Counted from the stretch's first letter, positions 44,258-58,259 are shown. The stretch is DNA of 64,000 nucleotides from Dermanyssus gallinae (GCA_003439945.1 QVRM01004827.1:92501-156500), one strand, 5' to 3'. A program made the numbers and translations. Notes: generated by a model not told the origin, from the sequence alone.

Positions 44258-44454
44258 AAAGCGCTGCTCGCTGTGTTCGACGGAGCTGGGCCGTGGTGCG
44301 GCAATGGTGATCGAGTCGCTGCAGCTGCACTTTCACCTGTCCTGCTTCCGGTGCTGCGTGTGCCGCCAGCAACTCGGTAACGGCACGTGCGGTACGGATG
44401 TTCGCGTGCGCAACTCGAAGCTGCACTGCCACAACTGCTACTCGAACGATGAAG
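44258..44454 (+). CDS. smash: Scaffold gene copy 2, LIM exon (B'')
   Basis: A third LIM copy, protein-identical to the other two. Confidence 0.85.
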
Positions 44455-44865
44455 GTATTAGGCCTGTATGTCTGTCTGTCTGCCTGTCTGCTTTTGTTTT
44501 TTAAGGACTAACTGGAAAATGCGGTACGCACACGGTGCGGACACCACCGCAGGGAACTCGTCTGCCAGTGTGGGCCGGCAGTCGGAAGGACTCCAACTTA
44601 CGAAAAAAAAACAGTCATTTCTCAATCCCCACAACCAATCGGGAACTGCATAAGCATAAACGATCGAAGGGGAGAGTAGTTAACTGCAAACGATCGAAGG
44701 GGGAGAGTAGTTTAAGAATTTAGCTACCCCTGAGATGTCTCACGGGATGATGTCATGTAATAACGGTTTTTCTGCTCCTTGGCGCGCAGGATGTTCTCCA
44801 TAGTGCGAGCAATGCTGGTCCACTATGCGGACCGTCATTGCTCGCACGGCCGTCGCGTGGCATAA

Positions 44866-46039
44866 TCATAAGCTATATGAGGGTTCCAAGGGTGCCGTCG
44901 TCAGAGCCCTAGGTAGACCCGCGCGCTGAGAGGTCCATTCCGGGCACCACAAAATTGTATGTTCAGGCGTGTCCTCGGTTTCACTTTGGCAGTACCTGCA
45001 GAATGGAGATGTGGTTTTCCCAATTGTGCAGAAGTGTGACTGAAAATTACCGTGTCCAGTAAGGAGCTAAGTGATGTAGAACGTCAACTCGCCACCTGGC
45101 CGGTACATCCAGGCCCTGATATTCCTTACTTGGTATCCGGGCGCTTCGTCCTGAATGGAGTCCCATTCGGCCTGCCAAATGTCGAGGGTTATATTTCTTT
45201 CCTCCGCCTTTTCCTTTTCCGGGTCTTCCCACAAGACTATACAAGCCAGAATAAGGACGGCCGCTGTGCTGACTGTTCTATACGCCATTGTAATGCGCAA
45301 AGCAGCCTTTCTTTGGGCTTTGAGTAGCGTTGCCCTGTTTTTGGCTGTGGATAGTGCGGTTGACGGCCACACCGTGGCTGCAAATAAAACTATGGAGTCA
45401 GCCACCGTCATAATAAGGCGCCTTCTTGACTCCCGTGGGCCATAGTTGTTTGGCATCAGTCCGGCTATCTTGTGCAAGATCTTAGTAGCCTTTTCTGCTG
45501 CAAGACGTATGTGGGATGTGCCCCGTAGTCCCCAGTCCAAGTACATTCTAAGGTAACGGGCGGTATTGACAACATTGATTTCCTGATCGCCTAGAGTTAG
45601 TTTCAAGGAAGGGCATTTCTTTGGCTCAATTACGAGGATGCCCTCATCTTTATTCGGCGCCAGTGTCAGGCCAACCCCCCTCATCCAGTCAGCGATCTCC
45701 GCCAAGGCGTCGTAGCTCTTAGTTCTAGTTGCTGGTGTAAGCGGGCCTGGACCACCACTGCGAGGTCGTCCGCGTATGCAGACGTCTAAACGTATGCCAG
45801 CTCCATAGAAGGGGTTCAAGGATCGAGCGCTGGGGAACCCCGGCCGTCATGTGGAACTCGGAGCCCTCACTGACTATGCGCCTCTCGCTCAGGTAGGACG
45901 AGATTGCCCGGCATAGGCAGGGCGGGACTCTCTTCCTGAGTAGTGTGTCCAGGATCATCTTCCAGGGCAGGCTGTTGAATGGGTTTTTAACGTCCAGCAG
46001 AACAAACTGTCTGGCTGCTTCCCTCCCGACACGAGGACG
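44866..46039 (-). mobile_element. R1-like element remnant (B'')
   Basis: Copy of 37886-39059 with only about two substitutions from B'. The 3' hairpin is at 44803-44847. Confidence 0.85.
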
Positions 46040-46628
46040 TTAGCGAGAGGAAAGGGAGAGAAGAAGGGAGGGATCAGGCGAGCAGCCCTTCCAGCGAGCG
46101 AGGCTGCGCTGTAAGGGTAGGACGGGGTCAAACGCTAATGAGCCGAAGGAGCACGAGAACCCATCGTGATGTATTTAACCAATATGACTGACGTACTCAT
46201 TTTCACGAGTGAAGCCATATAGGATGAGAAGCAATGAAAAGCAAAAATAATGTAAAACGATTAGTCAACAAAAGTTACACGTGACCTCACTTAATGTAGG
46301 AGCGAGTTCGTCGTCGTCGTACAAATCGGGTGGCCGGCACAGAAATGTCGTCAGCATGTCGTTAGTTGCTTACTTAAGTCACCTGCTGTTTGCACGATAC
46401 GAATCGATCCTAATAAGTGTTCTTATATCTGTTATCGGTCAGTTTATTCTGCTTGTGCACAGTATCGGGCACCGTACAGTATACGACAGCTACGCAAACG
46501 ATCTTCTAGATATTTGTGTGTAAGGGTTCGGTACATTCTCTAGCTTAGTGACCTAACGTTCTTTTGTTGCATTATTGATCTCCACTCGTATGAACGATTT
46601 GCTATCAGTTCTAGTATATTTCTATATT

Positions 46629-47359
46629 CACAGACTTATAGCGCACATAGAGCACGCGGGGAGCTGGGAAAACCACAATTTCACTCCTGAAGAAGAAGAT
46701 AGTGTACCACCACTTTTTCAGCCGACCGTGGGCGCCTTACTTAGGAGGTACTTTGGACTGGAGACGCTCCAACGCCTGGCGTATACGAGCTCTGGTACTT
46801 GGGTAGGGTTCATAAAAATCTGCCTATGTCTCATCACACGTGACGAATCTCGAGAACAAAAAGCTGGGCCTTCGTCAAAGTTTATCAGAGATTCTCGAGC
46901 CAGAAGGACTCGCGCCTGTTTTTGTCTTGTGTCAAAAACAGATGAGTTGGAGCGTCCGAGGTGGCCATGCAGGATCTTATGAAAGGACTTGGCATCTAAG
47001 CCCAAAGTCTCCTTTAGCGCTGTATATGTTTTGTTTAAGTTTTCATCAGTCGCAACCTCACTCGTCGCATTTTCGTCTTCCGTTGCTGTTTTTGGATAGC
47101 AGTACTAGGTCAACCGTACACTGGAGAGTGTATACGTATGGTACAGAATAAAATGTTCTGTACCATCCATATACACTCTCCAGAGATGGCTTTACCCCAG
47201 TGGTCAATCCATTTCGAACCACTCTTGTGCATATATTCCTCGCTGGATGTTGTTTTCTCACACCACTGTCTGTAGGAAAATCGACTTGAATGTTTCACCC
47301 AAAAACCAGCAAAGATGACGCTATCCACTAGTGGATTCGATTCGAAAATCACTCTTTAC
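46629..47359 (-). mobile_element. Degenerate mariner fragment with hairpin (B'')
   Basis: Copy of 12640-13380; the hairpin lies at about 47121-47183. Confidence 0.6.
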
Positions 47360-47706
47360 TACGCTAAATTTCAGACACCTTTCCAGGTCCCCACGTAGTG
47401 GTAGAAATCAACACGTGTAGCAATGCCCGTATTGTACCGAGGTTGCTCTATTGCTGATCCTTGCTTTCCTCAGGTTACGTAGCCTGTGTGATAACTCGAA
47501 CTGTTAGCACAAGTCGCGGTAGATTTGATTCGCGCGATTAGTGAAAGTCTCTTTTTACCTGTTGATTACATGTTTAATTTATGATGAATTATACATGTTA
47601 TAAGCTCCAATAGTTTATTTAACAAAATTATACTGACTTATGTATGTATGTTTATATATATATATATATATATTTTTTTTTTTTATATATATATATATAT
47701 ATATAT

Positions 47707-48500
47707 AAAGTCTTTTCGGTTTTGGCGCTATAAAGAAAACACATATATAGGAGACACGGGAGGTCTTATTTATTGATTTATATATTCTCCGCCGGAAGAT
47801 ACAACCTCTGCCCAACGAATTACAAGGTTTTCGATTCCTAAATAATCTTCCAAAAAAAACAAAATATTCTTCCAGTCCAGAACGCACGTGTTCGATAGAA
47901 GTGAATTTTTTACCACTTAAAAAGTTTTGCATCGATCTGAATAGGTGGTAATCAGATGGTGCTAAGTCGGGGGAATACGGTGGATGTTCCAAAAGTTCCC
48001 ATTTTAGCTGCGAAATTTTCGAAAGGGTCTCCCTACTCACGTGGTGTTTTGCGTTGTCTTGGTGGAACAGGACACCCTTCCTTGAAATTAGTGCAGGGTA
48101 CGACTGCTTTCATTTTTCGTGAACCTTTTCGAGTTGTTGACAGTACACGGCCGTATTTATCGTCTGGTTACGCGGTAAGAGTTCATAGTGCACTATTCCG
48201 TCCACATTCCACCAAATACACAATAAAACCTTTTTTTTCCTTTCGAAACTTCTCAAACCACTGTTGGCACATTCTGTCTGTACAACAGGCATCCCCAAAC
48301 GATTTTAACAACTTTTTGTGAGCCTGCGTTGCACTCAGCACGAACAAACGGCTAAACAGATTTCAAACAGATTGGCTGAGACCAGCAGATTCCCCGCTCT
48401 TTTTCACATGAAAACAACAAAGAGTGAGCCAATGATCTATGCCTAGGCGCCGGGGCGGGCGTTGTGAAAGCCGCGCAAGCGCCAATCCGAAAAGACTTTT
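47707..48500 (-). mobile_element. Deleted mariner with terminal repeats (B'')
   Basis: Copy of 13724-14518 with both inverted ends. Confidence 0.8.
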
Positions 48501-48646
48501 TTGTAGACCCTATATATATATTTACGATAGGACTGCATGCAGATCTTCATGACTTAAGTTTTAGAAGAGATCGCCTTTTCGTTCGAGTTCCTTTGGTACC
48601 TAAGATTGGCGCGTAATTTGTACTCATGATAGTTTGTTCTTTTCAG

Positions 48647-48672
48647 CTGGCGTGAAGTTAAGTCGGGTCTGA
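48647..48672 (+). CDS. smash: Scaffold gene copy 2, terminal exon (B'')
   Basis: Identical to 14665-14690, with the SRV end and TGA at 48670-48672. AATAAA follows at 48890-48895. Confidence 0.6.
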
Positions 48673-51600
48673 TGCTGCACATTTGCAACGCAACTTTATT
48701 GGCAACGAATCTGCGAAGTAGTGTTGCCCTTTAGGATACCGGAGCGGACGAAGGAACTTACTTGTTTGTCTCCATCAACTTAGCGTCATCGACAGCAGAG
48801 GCGCAGTTTGCCGGTATCACGAATTTACAAATACTTTATCATGTTCGTGTAATATACGTTTAGATATTATTACATATTGCAGATTTTAAAATAAAGAAAG
48901 ACACTGTATAAAACCGTACCACGAAAGGCCTGTACTGTTTCCGGGTATATATATATATATATAATATATGATTCGAGAAGCGATTTCGTAGATACTGATT
49001 GATGTAATAAACGCTTGTAATCCTTACAAATAATTTGTAGCGGCTTTTTCGGCCCATAGAGTAAGCCCTGCGAAGATGAGGACGTAGCGCCAGTCGATAA
49101 TTCGTCCGCCTTTCCCCTGATCACACCACTAGCATTCCTGAAAAGTGCATTTGCGCGTTGTTATGACGGTTGGCAGATTCTCGATTTTGCATCAGAGCAT
49201 CACTACTGGCATACTTATGGCTATGGTTTATTTATCCTGATATTAAAATCACAATTTTTATTGAAAGGCGAGCATGGTATATCCAGCTTACTTTTCCCAG
49301 CGCTCCAAGAACCCACTATTTCGGTTGAAGTGTGCACGCAGTTTTTTTCTCTCGAAATGAATGCTGCCACCAAGTGACCTTCTCCGAAGGAACTAAAACG
49401 ACCTGTAGATGACTACTCTCCTGTTGCATATGCCCCAATCGCCTGCAAGCTCTAAAGAAGGTTCTCATTAACCAAACCTGAACGCTTTTTTTAAACGACA
49501 TTGTAGACATTGCAAAATAATATATGACTAAGTTATACTTATACAAGAATTTAGACCATTTCTGTGAACGCATTACTTAGATCATTGACCTATCCAGCAC
49601 ACTTTGACTGCAAACGAGCCTTTGATAACACAAGCCATGAACTGCTGCTTGGTAAGATACAACAGGTTGACACTTAGCCCAAATCGACTCAGTGATGTAT
49701 GCCCGTCCTGACAAGTTTGCTCGTTTTGAATGTGAACAGATACATTAAACATTAGGTCGAATATTCCGAGTATGCAGAGGCCTAATTATTTAATTGAAGG
49801 CAATGCCTATCTGAGGTTGTTACAGTCAGCCGTCGGCAGTTGTCTACAGAAAACGTATACATAAACATACAGATATGCATATACAGATAACTGACACACG
49901 TTCTTCATGATTATGATGTCAGCGCATAGATATGTTGTTCGGAGTGGTAAAGTAACTCCTAAGCTTGACTTCCCCTTCCACGTCTCTTTGAGCTATTTCG
50001 CGCAAGAACTTTTTTAAACACTATTTTCCGTTTCTTAATTATAAAAAAAAACTGTTAATTCTTATCTCAAATTATTGAAATCTCTGTCCATCATCTAGAT
50101 TTATCAAATTTAAGTATGCATACTGGAGATTTGTTTACTTAAATTTTGTAAATTATAACCTTAATACAACCCTGCTAATCCTAAAAAATTCTCACTTCGA
50201 AGGAGGAATGCGTCGGACACAGGCTGAATTCCTTTACTCTCCTTCACTCCGTTCCGTCAACCTACCGGACACGCAAGGTACAAATGCTGTTCTTAAAAAT
50301 ACTTTGGGGGAAATGTGAGATTAGCACACTCCTTGATATTAATAAGAATGGCATCTCTGATGTAAAGAAGAAATAATTCAAATAAGAAACTTTATTCATG
50401 CTAGTAATATGTCTGTCCGGAGGACGCAGTAATGCCTTCCTACAGGAGTTTTCAATTGCATAAGTGGCTAGGTTTGTATTTTGCTATATGTGCAGTGTGA
50501 AAAAGTTCTTGAAGTACACGCGTATGTTATACCCATTCCACATCAGCTTGCCCAGCTCCCCGTTTACCACATTTGCACGTATGTACAAATGCCTTATTTT
50601 TCACTTTGCGTACTGTGATGTAAAACATGCCTTAACAAAATGTTGTAGTAATGGTAAACAAGGTACTGTGCAGATGTACCTGGTAGTAGCGACCACTCAA
50701 GACGACCATGATCGTTAATGTGCCACTATAGAGAATGACCTCGGCCCCGTTATAGTTACGGAGAATGACAGCTTGTTGAAAAACACAGTATGCTCCGGAC
50801 TCGAGCGTTTTTTGTGCATTCTAGACAGTTTGCTAGGACGGCGAGCTTTTTAACTTTACAGCGTAAACACAATTAGCTATCATCTTACCAGCGGTGTTGA
50901 GTGTGTAATATGCACATACCGTTATCACACAGTGGCAATTATTGTCATAGCATTGTGTCACATGGAGAAGCTTGCACTCGTAATACGCTTTCATTCCATT
51001 ACGGGTTTGCCGGGGTTGCTATAAGAAACACACATTTAATACGTACAAGGACTTCAGGTAAATGTATTTCTTATTTCTTCTAGTTCACTACGTTTGTGCT
51101 TCGAGGTCTACAAACAAAGAGTAGCTATGAATATCGTAATATGGGGAGTTTAAATTTATAAAACGTCTAAGCTAACACCAGGAAGCGAGCCTTGCTACTG
51201 AGAAGAGTAAATGCTAAGAAGTTACAAGTGCGCAATTTACGCTAATAGAGAAGGGAGACGTGAAAAGCTTGCACCTCCCAGTTCAGAACAAGGACCATTT
51301 TCGAAAGAGGCCCACACATACCCTTGTTCAATAAGGAGCTCGAGAAAAGAGATGCACGAGATATGGGCTCAGGAAAACACGGGGAGCATATGGGGAAACT
51401 TTGGTGAATGCTCAACTTCCTTGCCCTGTATGTAGGTGCAGAGGCATTGCAAAAACTTACATTAGTAGTGTGGACAGTTAAATGAACGGCGCCAAGCTTC
51501 CGACGTAAGCTAGTGTGAAATGCCACGACAGGTCAGATCACACCGGCGCCCGAAATCATCCGTAAGTGGTATTCGTTTCTGAAGATCACGAGAGCTACAT

Positions 51601-51980
51601 CGAACGTCTCATAGAGCAATGCGTAGAGTTTTGATTCAACAAAGGCTTCACAGGTCGACGTGACCTAGTTGCTTGCTGCCAGTGGCCGCACCGGTGGCAC
51701 CGCCCTGCACAAAGTTCACAGAATTCATTAAATCGCCGCTCAAGTTCACTGCGGTGTCTCAGAACCTCGCTAATTAACCTCGCCTCAAACCTACCAAGTC
51801 GCAGAGCGACACGTCCACCGCCGTAGTGGTGAACGGACATGTCCCCATACTACGACAGGGGATTTGGACAGGACGGATACGAACGGTGAATGCGAACTAA
51901 GGCGTCGAGACGCGCCACTGCATGTCCAATCCAGCCTGAGAAGCTAAACGAGCAACTTCCGTAAAATGTTTGCCGGTGCG
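48673..51980. other. Intergenic sequence, B''/C'
   Basis: Copy of 14691-17999. It includes the reverse transcriptase remnant near 49600 and the TCATG site at 49905-49909. No gene was recognised. Confidence 0.45.
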
Positions 51981-53521
51981 GTAACCATTCCGAGCGATGC
52001 TACTGTAGGATTTTCGGCATGGAGCGAGCGAGTCCAGGAAGCTCGCCAGGAGGCCCTGTCTCGCGTTTTTATTGACTCGGAGGTAACTCTGAAGCAATGG
52101 TAAAAGCGCCGCTGGGAAAGGCCCCCGGACCTGACCTAGTGGTAAACGAACATCTTCGACAGGCCACTTTGTTTGTGCCCTGTTTCACTGCCCCTTTTTA
52201 ATGAAGTGCATAGAACATCCCAATTATCCGTGGAATGGAGGACTAGTCTCCTTAGTATCATTGCTAAGGGAAAGGGAGACCCGCTGGCTCCATCATCAGA
52301 CCGAGGAATAACGAAAAAGAGCGTAATATATACGATTCTGTCGGCTATCTTAACCCGTAAATCTCAACTATCTCGGCTATCTCAACTCGGTAAATCGTAC
52401 ACTTCGTATCAGGGGAAGTTATCTATTTGCCGTGTTCGTGGACTTCAAGGCGGCCTTTCATACGGCCTCGCGAACGATCATCCTTGACAAGCTGGCACGC
52501 AGTGGAGTCCCACTGCATGCTAGAACTTCTAAGAAGCACTTTGCAAGAATGACTGGTAATAATAGACGATGGGGTTGCTGAGCACGCGCCGATCACTCAG
52601 ACCACCGGTGTTGCTCAGGGTGATAGCCTGAGTCTTCTGTTGTTCTCAATGTTGGTAAGCGATCTCTCGGCGGAAATACATAGTCGGCATTCCCAAGTAG
52701 AAACGCTTATGTATGCCGATGATTTAGTATTGTTCTCCCGAAGTCGCTTTCACTTGCAGCAGTCGCTTGTGACTCTACAGCGCTATGTAAGCCGGAGCAA
52801 ACTGGAGATCAATGCGAGTAAGACTAAAGCGATGAAATTCCGACGAGAAGGAAAACTGGCTAAAAGCGATGAGCTCCGACTGGATTCAGGAATAGTCGAA
52901 ATCGTTTCTTACTTTCTCTTCCTGGGTGTAGTGTTTTCTTCACGTGGCACAAGTTTCTCCAGATCGATATACGAGATACTTTCTCTAGCTAGGGGTCGTG
53001 TTTTCTTCATGTAGCATAAGTTTCTCTTTTCGAGATCGAACTTAAAGACGTTTAATCAACTCAAAGCCAGTTTCCTAAAGCGAGCACTGAACGTCCACCG
53101 CACTAGCCTGAATAGGTTACTTACTACTTACTGGCATCGTCGCCGTTATTCGTTGAGGACCTACAGAGGATGTACAACCTGCCGAAGACGACGGTTTTTA
53201 GAGAACACGTCTTAAATTGGGAAAATAAAATGGCCGACATCGACCTGCTGTTTTATGAAGCGAAAGCAATGACGTCGGATGTGTGGAGCGCCTGCAGTTA
53301 TGAGAATCGGCATCTAATCACCAGCTTTGCCGTCCACGGCTTCCATCTGAAGATCTGTGCGCGCGAGAAATTTCATGAGATCTCGCCGGAGTGTATATGT
53401 AAACTTTGTGGCCACCCGTGTGATCTATATCACCGTTAGCGTTGTGAACGGCAATTCCGTTGTCTCAACTCTGGAAATGCGATGTCTGTGATGTATATTC
53501 GTAAACCAATTATTGGTTAAT
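51981..53521 (+). mobile_element. Degenerate non-LTR reverse transcriptase (C')
   Basis: Copy of 18000-19540, with the same frame breaks and the YADD box at about 52712. Confidence 0.75.
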
Positions 53522-54168
53522 AAAACTACTACTAAGGCGTCGAGCAACCTTGACATTCTGATAAGGTCACACACGATGAGTTCTCAAAGTGGGAACAATA
53601 GGCGAAAAATGCCGGCGATATTCACTCCCTTGGGGCTGGCGCAAAAGGATGTGAATACGCAGGTAGTAGTGAAGGGAGACCAAAACTGCGCAGGAAAACA
53701 GGTAACTGATAAGGAAGGAGGAAACGAGGAAGAAAAGGGGCGAAGAGCGGCAAGAGCATGGAAAATACGCCAAACACAAACCCTGAAGCAACGGCAAAAG
53801 ACTGGAATTTAAATTAAAATTGTTATATATTTTTCTAGCGAATATATAAACGAAATAGATTGTATGTATATATATAATCACTGATTTTAATGAAAACTCA
53901 GGCATTGTAATAGGCAATCCATTTAATAAACACCATGTTGTTAGACAATAACACCTTCTTAATTTGTTTTTTACACTGCCTTATTATTTCTATATTTGTT
54001 CCTAGTAAATATATAAAAAAATCGAATGAATGCGGAATAAATAGTATATAAATAGATTATATACATGTCTAACTGCTGGCGATAATGATGATGACCACGA
54101 TGATGATGTTGTAGCCAGACTATCGACTAAAAAGTGCGTTCAGAATTATTTCTCGCAGCCTATCTATT
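53522..54168. other. 3' intergenic region (C')
   Basis: Copy of 19541-20186; nothing recognised. Confidence 0.4.
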
Positions 54169-54555
54169 CTAGCTCGCGGCGTAGTTCTGTGCGATCTCCT
54201 TTAATGCCTTATACGTTTTGCTACGAGCGAGCTGCAGTCCCTTATTGCCCGAGATACATTCGTAGGCTTTCATGATTGGCACTACGGCCCTAATGGGAAC
54301 AAGCACAATTCTGTAGCTTGAGTTGAGCAGGGGACCCATTTCCCGGTTCAACTGATCGTAGAGATGGACATCGTTCTCGACCGTCTGCAGTTCCGACACC
54401 GTAAGGGCGGTGGACTCTTGCAGGTCCTCGAGAATAGAGTCCGTAGGCAGGCCAAGCATGTCTGAGAGACACGCACTCGGGACAAACGCCGTGGGTCGCT
54501 CCATTGGACCACTCGTCACTATGTACACGCAACTCATGCTCGGCAGCATTTTCAC
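54169..54555 (-). CDS. LOTUS-Tudor gene copy 2, last exon
   Basis: Same as 20187-20573 except for two adjacent base changes that turn Ile into Gly in NREM(I/G)PLL. Confidence 0.75.
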   Translation of the reverse strand: MKMLPSMSCVYIVTSGPMERPTAFVPSACLSDMLGLPTDSILEDLQESTALTVSELQTVENDVHLYDQLNREMGPLLNSSYRIVLVPIRAVVPIMKAYECISGNKGLQLARSKTYKALKEIAQNYAAS

Positions 54556-56017
54556 CTGATTTTGTTGAAACATAAGGCATATACGGACACAAAATGTAAA
54601 CGATAGAACTAAAAACATCTAAATATATATACATATATATATAGGATTCGGAACGGATCCACCCAACGACGTAGCCTCTTGTGTCGCCGAAGCATGACGA
54701 TATCGACAAATTAGAAAAACTACTGTTAACAAACAAAATGTTGTTGACTCACTACATAGCCGAAGAAGTCGTAACTAAGTCGATACTATCAGTTTCTTGT
54801 TATGGGACAGTTCGGAAATGCACGATAGCATCGCATGTCACTACAGCTGAGAGTAGTGATATGTGGGTTTAGTGTAGTAGTTTGTGAAGTGAGCGACGCT
54901 TCGGAAATGCACCCCAACCCAAACAAATCAACCAGAGCTTGATCAAAACTGTCAAGCTGGCTTGGGCACCAACCCCGCCCCCCCGCCTCGCCCCCTAGCC
55001 AAGGTTCTTTTACAGGCGAAAGACTGGCTTATCTACAAAAACAGTCGCTTTGTAGTATAACGGACACCAGCCAGGTTTCACGCAACAGTCACTCAACTAA
55101 ATGTAGCAGTAGACCATTGCAAATTGCAAACAAGCATATGTAAACGGAGAAGCCGAGTTCTCGGTACCGAATAGTCCTAAAAAGCACACGTCTTACCTGC
55201 GCCAACAGGCTGCCACAGTTGCAACTCATCGGCTTATTTGATGGTAACAATTGACCAGCCATTTTTATCACAGCCATGCAGAAGAGGTAGCATGTGAAAG
55301 AGGTCAATCAAGAACCCGGTGCTGCTATTTAAAGAGAGAGAGACACTCCATCTTTTTAGATTCATCACCGCGCGTAGAATCGATTTGAGCTGAATTGCAT
55401 TAGGGTCACCTGTCTGAAGAGAACGCAAGGGCTAGAGCTCTCGACACCTACTTGACTGTATGTATAGCCTGACGGACGGACTCACTACCGCTTATCGTAC
55501 GGCGGAGATTCGGCTTACCGCCTACCATGGCCGTTCATGAGTGTGCTACAAAGTTAATAAACTACAAAACGTAACCTACAAATTGCAATGGAGAACCACG
55601 GGTATGCGGCAAGTCTAGACTAAACTAGATGCCCTGATGGGTGGTATCAAGGGGTGGTACTGAAAGCTACACGGGGCCGGCCCTACCACCTTACCACTGT
55701 GTCTCTTAGAGCCGAACGGGGGATAATCTCCGACCCTGCTAAAGTGCTGAAAGTAATGATTTTTGGGGAAAGTAGCATCAAGAACGTCGTGGAAGCCTCA
55801 CACAAATTGTGGCACATACCATCATCACGTTACGCACTTTATCACTGGGAACCAAGTATTAAAATCAGAACTTTCTGACTGATTATATATATATATATAT
55901 ATATATATATGCATGCATGTTTTGACAGGGTTCAAATGGATGCCCATAAACCACTTATTGAATATTAGCTTATATTTGATATTTCTCTCTATCTATTCAA
56001 TATTATATCAAACTTAC
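54556..56017 (-). other. Intron (C')
   Basis: Copy of 20574-22042 with the C-rich tract at 54972-54997 and a shorter (AT)n array at 55883-55910. Confidence 0.55.
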
Positions 56018-56216
56018 AGTGAGCGAATAGACTTGCTCGGTCTGGCTGTTCTGCCGGTTGAAATGTTCGACGCCGTTGGTGATGTCCGACTTGTCAGACG
56101 CGACTATTGGTGAAACGTTCTGCACGAAGGACTCGCTAACGTATTCGAGCAACTGTAATTCAACCAACTTTTTACTGGCCTTCGGTAAGGCCAGAACATA
56201 CGTTCCCTCTATGACG
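56018..56216 (-). CDS. LOTUS-Tudor gene copy 2, exon 6
   Basis: Protein-identical to 22043-22241. Confidence 0.75.
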
Positions 56217-56437
56217 CTGGAATACACACACAAAGTTGCAGTGACGACTCACTTAATAACACCACATCGATAAAGAAACAGAAAGGCGATACCTCTAAAT
56301 CTACTGATACTCAGGAGACAGAACAACGACGATCTCAGTATTTAGAGTTACAACAAACACCCTTACAACGCAACGTTCCTACTTGAGCGAGGTTATGTAA
56401 TTGTAACCCGTTGATTTTGCATGCAATTTGCACTCAC

Positions 56438-56652
56438 TTCAAGACCTTCGCATTGACAACATCTTCTTCCAGCGCCGCCAGCCGCTGCACTATGTGAGGC
56501 TTATACGTAGTTGCTCCGTGGGGCGGCTTCACCTGTCCCACAACCGCCCTCCGAGCAAAAGCTGGATCGTTGAGAAATTTAGTTGGAATTTCCAGCAGCT
56601 GGCCAACACTACTTTGGGTTCGTGTACCGCAATCAACGTAGTAGAGCAGTGC
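56438..56652 (-). CDS. LOTUS-Tudor gene copy 2, exon 5: Tudor core
   Basis: Identical to 22463-22677, with the same YVDCGT substitution at the cage. Confidence 0.85.
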
Positions 56653-56723
56653 CTAGATGGGAATACGAAACGGGAATACTTGATCTTGTATCATAGTAAC
56701 ATAATGGTACATTATGTGTGTAC

Positions 56724-56772
<49 letters not shown>

Positions 56773-57116
56773 CTTAACCAAGAATTCGTATACATACCCA
56801 CGCTTGCTAGTAGTCGGACAGCGTATAATTCTGAGCTAAAATCCCTTATATATATATATACGTATTGTAAATAAAAACAACAACAAAGCCATCGCTAGTC
56901 GCTCGCCGTGATATGTGCCGGTCTCAATCACGCGTTCGAGAGGAAATAGCAACAACAAACAACATCGACATTGCAGATGTGCGCCAATCTTTCATGCGTG
57001 TATATTGAGCGGTGCAAAGGCGCCCGCCTAATCAATCAATCAATCAATCAAACACTTCAAACACTCTAACTATCGATCTAAGATCATCAAAGAGAGAACT
57101 ATTAGAAACAACTAAC

Positions 57117-57708
57117 CGTGCTACCGTTCGAGCTCAAAACGACGCTTCTGGTAAAACCTTCGCCATCTGGCAGGGGCGCTAAACAGGGCAGCCCGTCGTA
57201 TAGGTCCCGTACGGTCAGTTTTCTAAGGTTGCCGGACTTGCTCGCTTCGTTGATGCTCGAAATGAGCTTGAGGCGCGCCGCGTAGTCCCTGGCGGCGATA
57301 AACCCGAAGCTTATCTGGTCGCTAGCGTGGAAGTCTTTTACCAAAATATCCACCTCCTCGTTGCGGGCGAGCGGTGGCAGGAGTTTGAAGGCTGTACTAA
57401 ACGGGGGTTCTTTAAGCCGATTGTATGTTTCCGCTTTTTCAACTGACTCGGCCACCCTGCCACCGATACGCAGTGTGCCGGACGGTGACAGCTCAACGAG
57501 GTACGGTGGGATAGACCGTGTCGTAATGAAGTTCATAATTTCGGCCTCGGTCGAAAACCGCGCCCGGAGGAAAGCGACCGTGTCAGCAGGTTTGTTGTCT
57601 TCAACAAAACGCAGGTAGTCTTTGATTGAGATCTCCTGACCGGCAAGCTGTTCGTTTACCGAAGACAGACGTTCGAGGACCTCGCATCCCGCAGGCAGCC
57701 TTGACGAA
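57117..57708 (-). CDS. LOTUS-Tudor gene copy 2, exon 4
   Basis: Protein-identical to 23151-23742. Confidence 0.8.
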
Positions 57709-58259
57709 CTTTGATGTAGAACGCAGAAAGTCAGCAAAAAGCAGCAGAGGTGAGCGTAAAGAGGAGTTAGCGGGATGTTAATGAGTGCATTGCATTGACG
57801 GACCACACAACAAACAACCCTCGAACGAGGTCCTCTCTGGGTGCAAATCTCCTAGAAAGAAAAAGTGCCTGAAATGCCCCACACCTCACGGCGTACTACG
57901 TACGTGATGTCTACGATTCAGAATCAACCCCTCTCCGTTTCGGTCTCGCAACTAAAATTTGAACAATTGAAATAACGTAACCTGCGCCAACACACAAAAC
58001 ACAACATGCATGGCTGGCTAAACACAAACTAGTGCAGAGGTCACCCCTTGATAAGCGGTAGGCAGTACGTGTGTCCCGCCTAGAGTAGCAAAAACCTTTG
58101 AACGCAGTCCTTGTTCTTCGGATGATAGCGACTACCCAACAAATAAACGTCGACTATCACTGTCGTCTCAACGTTCATGTAAGATTCATGGTCCGCCATG
58201 CGTCAACTACCCGTGGCACAACGGTTAGACCTCGCCAGTATACATATATATAAACATAC

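Larger units (their letters stand above)
30271..48672 (+). other. smash: Gene locus: LMO7/Smallish-like scaffold, copy 2 (no first exon, duplicated 3' exons)
   Basis: Exons 2-8 are present and open: 30271-30758, 30996-33241, 33902-35373, 36110-36277, 36511-37065, 37278-37474 and 41674-41699. A second set of the last four follows: 43084-43251, 43485-44045, 44258-44454 and 48647-48672. The copy starts inside the intron before exon 2, so the LDKWK exon and anything 5' of it are missing; a new promoter or first exon would be needed. Unlike copy 1 its exon 4 has no frameshift. Either 3' exon set could be spliced in phase after exon 4. Confidence 0.8.
42930..49904. repeat. Nested tandem duplication, copy B''
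   Basis: The junction reads ACGTTCTTCATGTCCTCGAG: the left part is the right end of block B, the right part is its left end, and TCATG (42930-42934) belongs to both. The period is about 6,974 bp. Confidence 0.95.
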
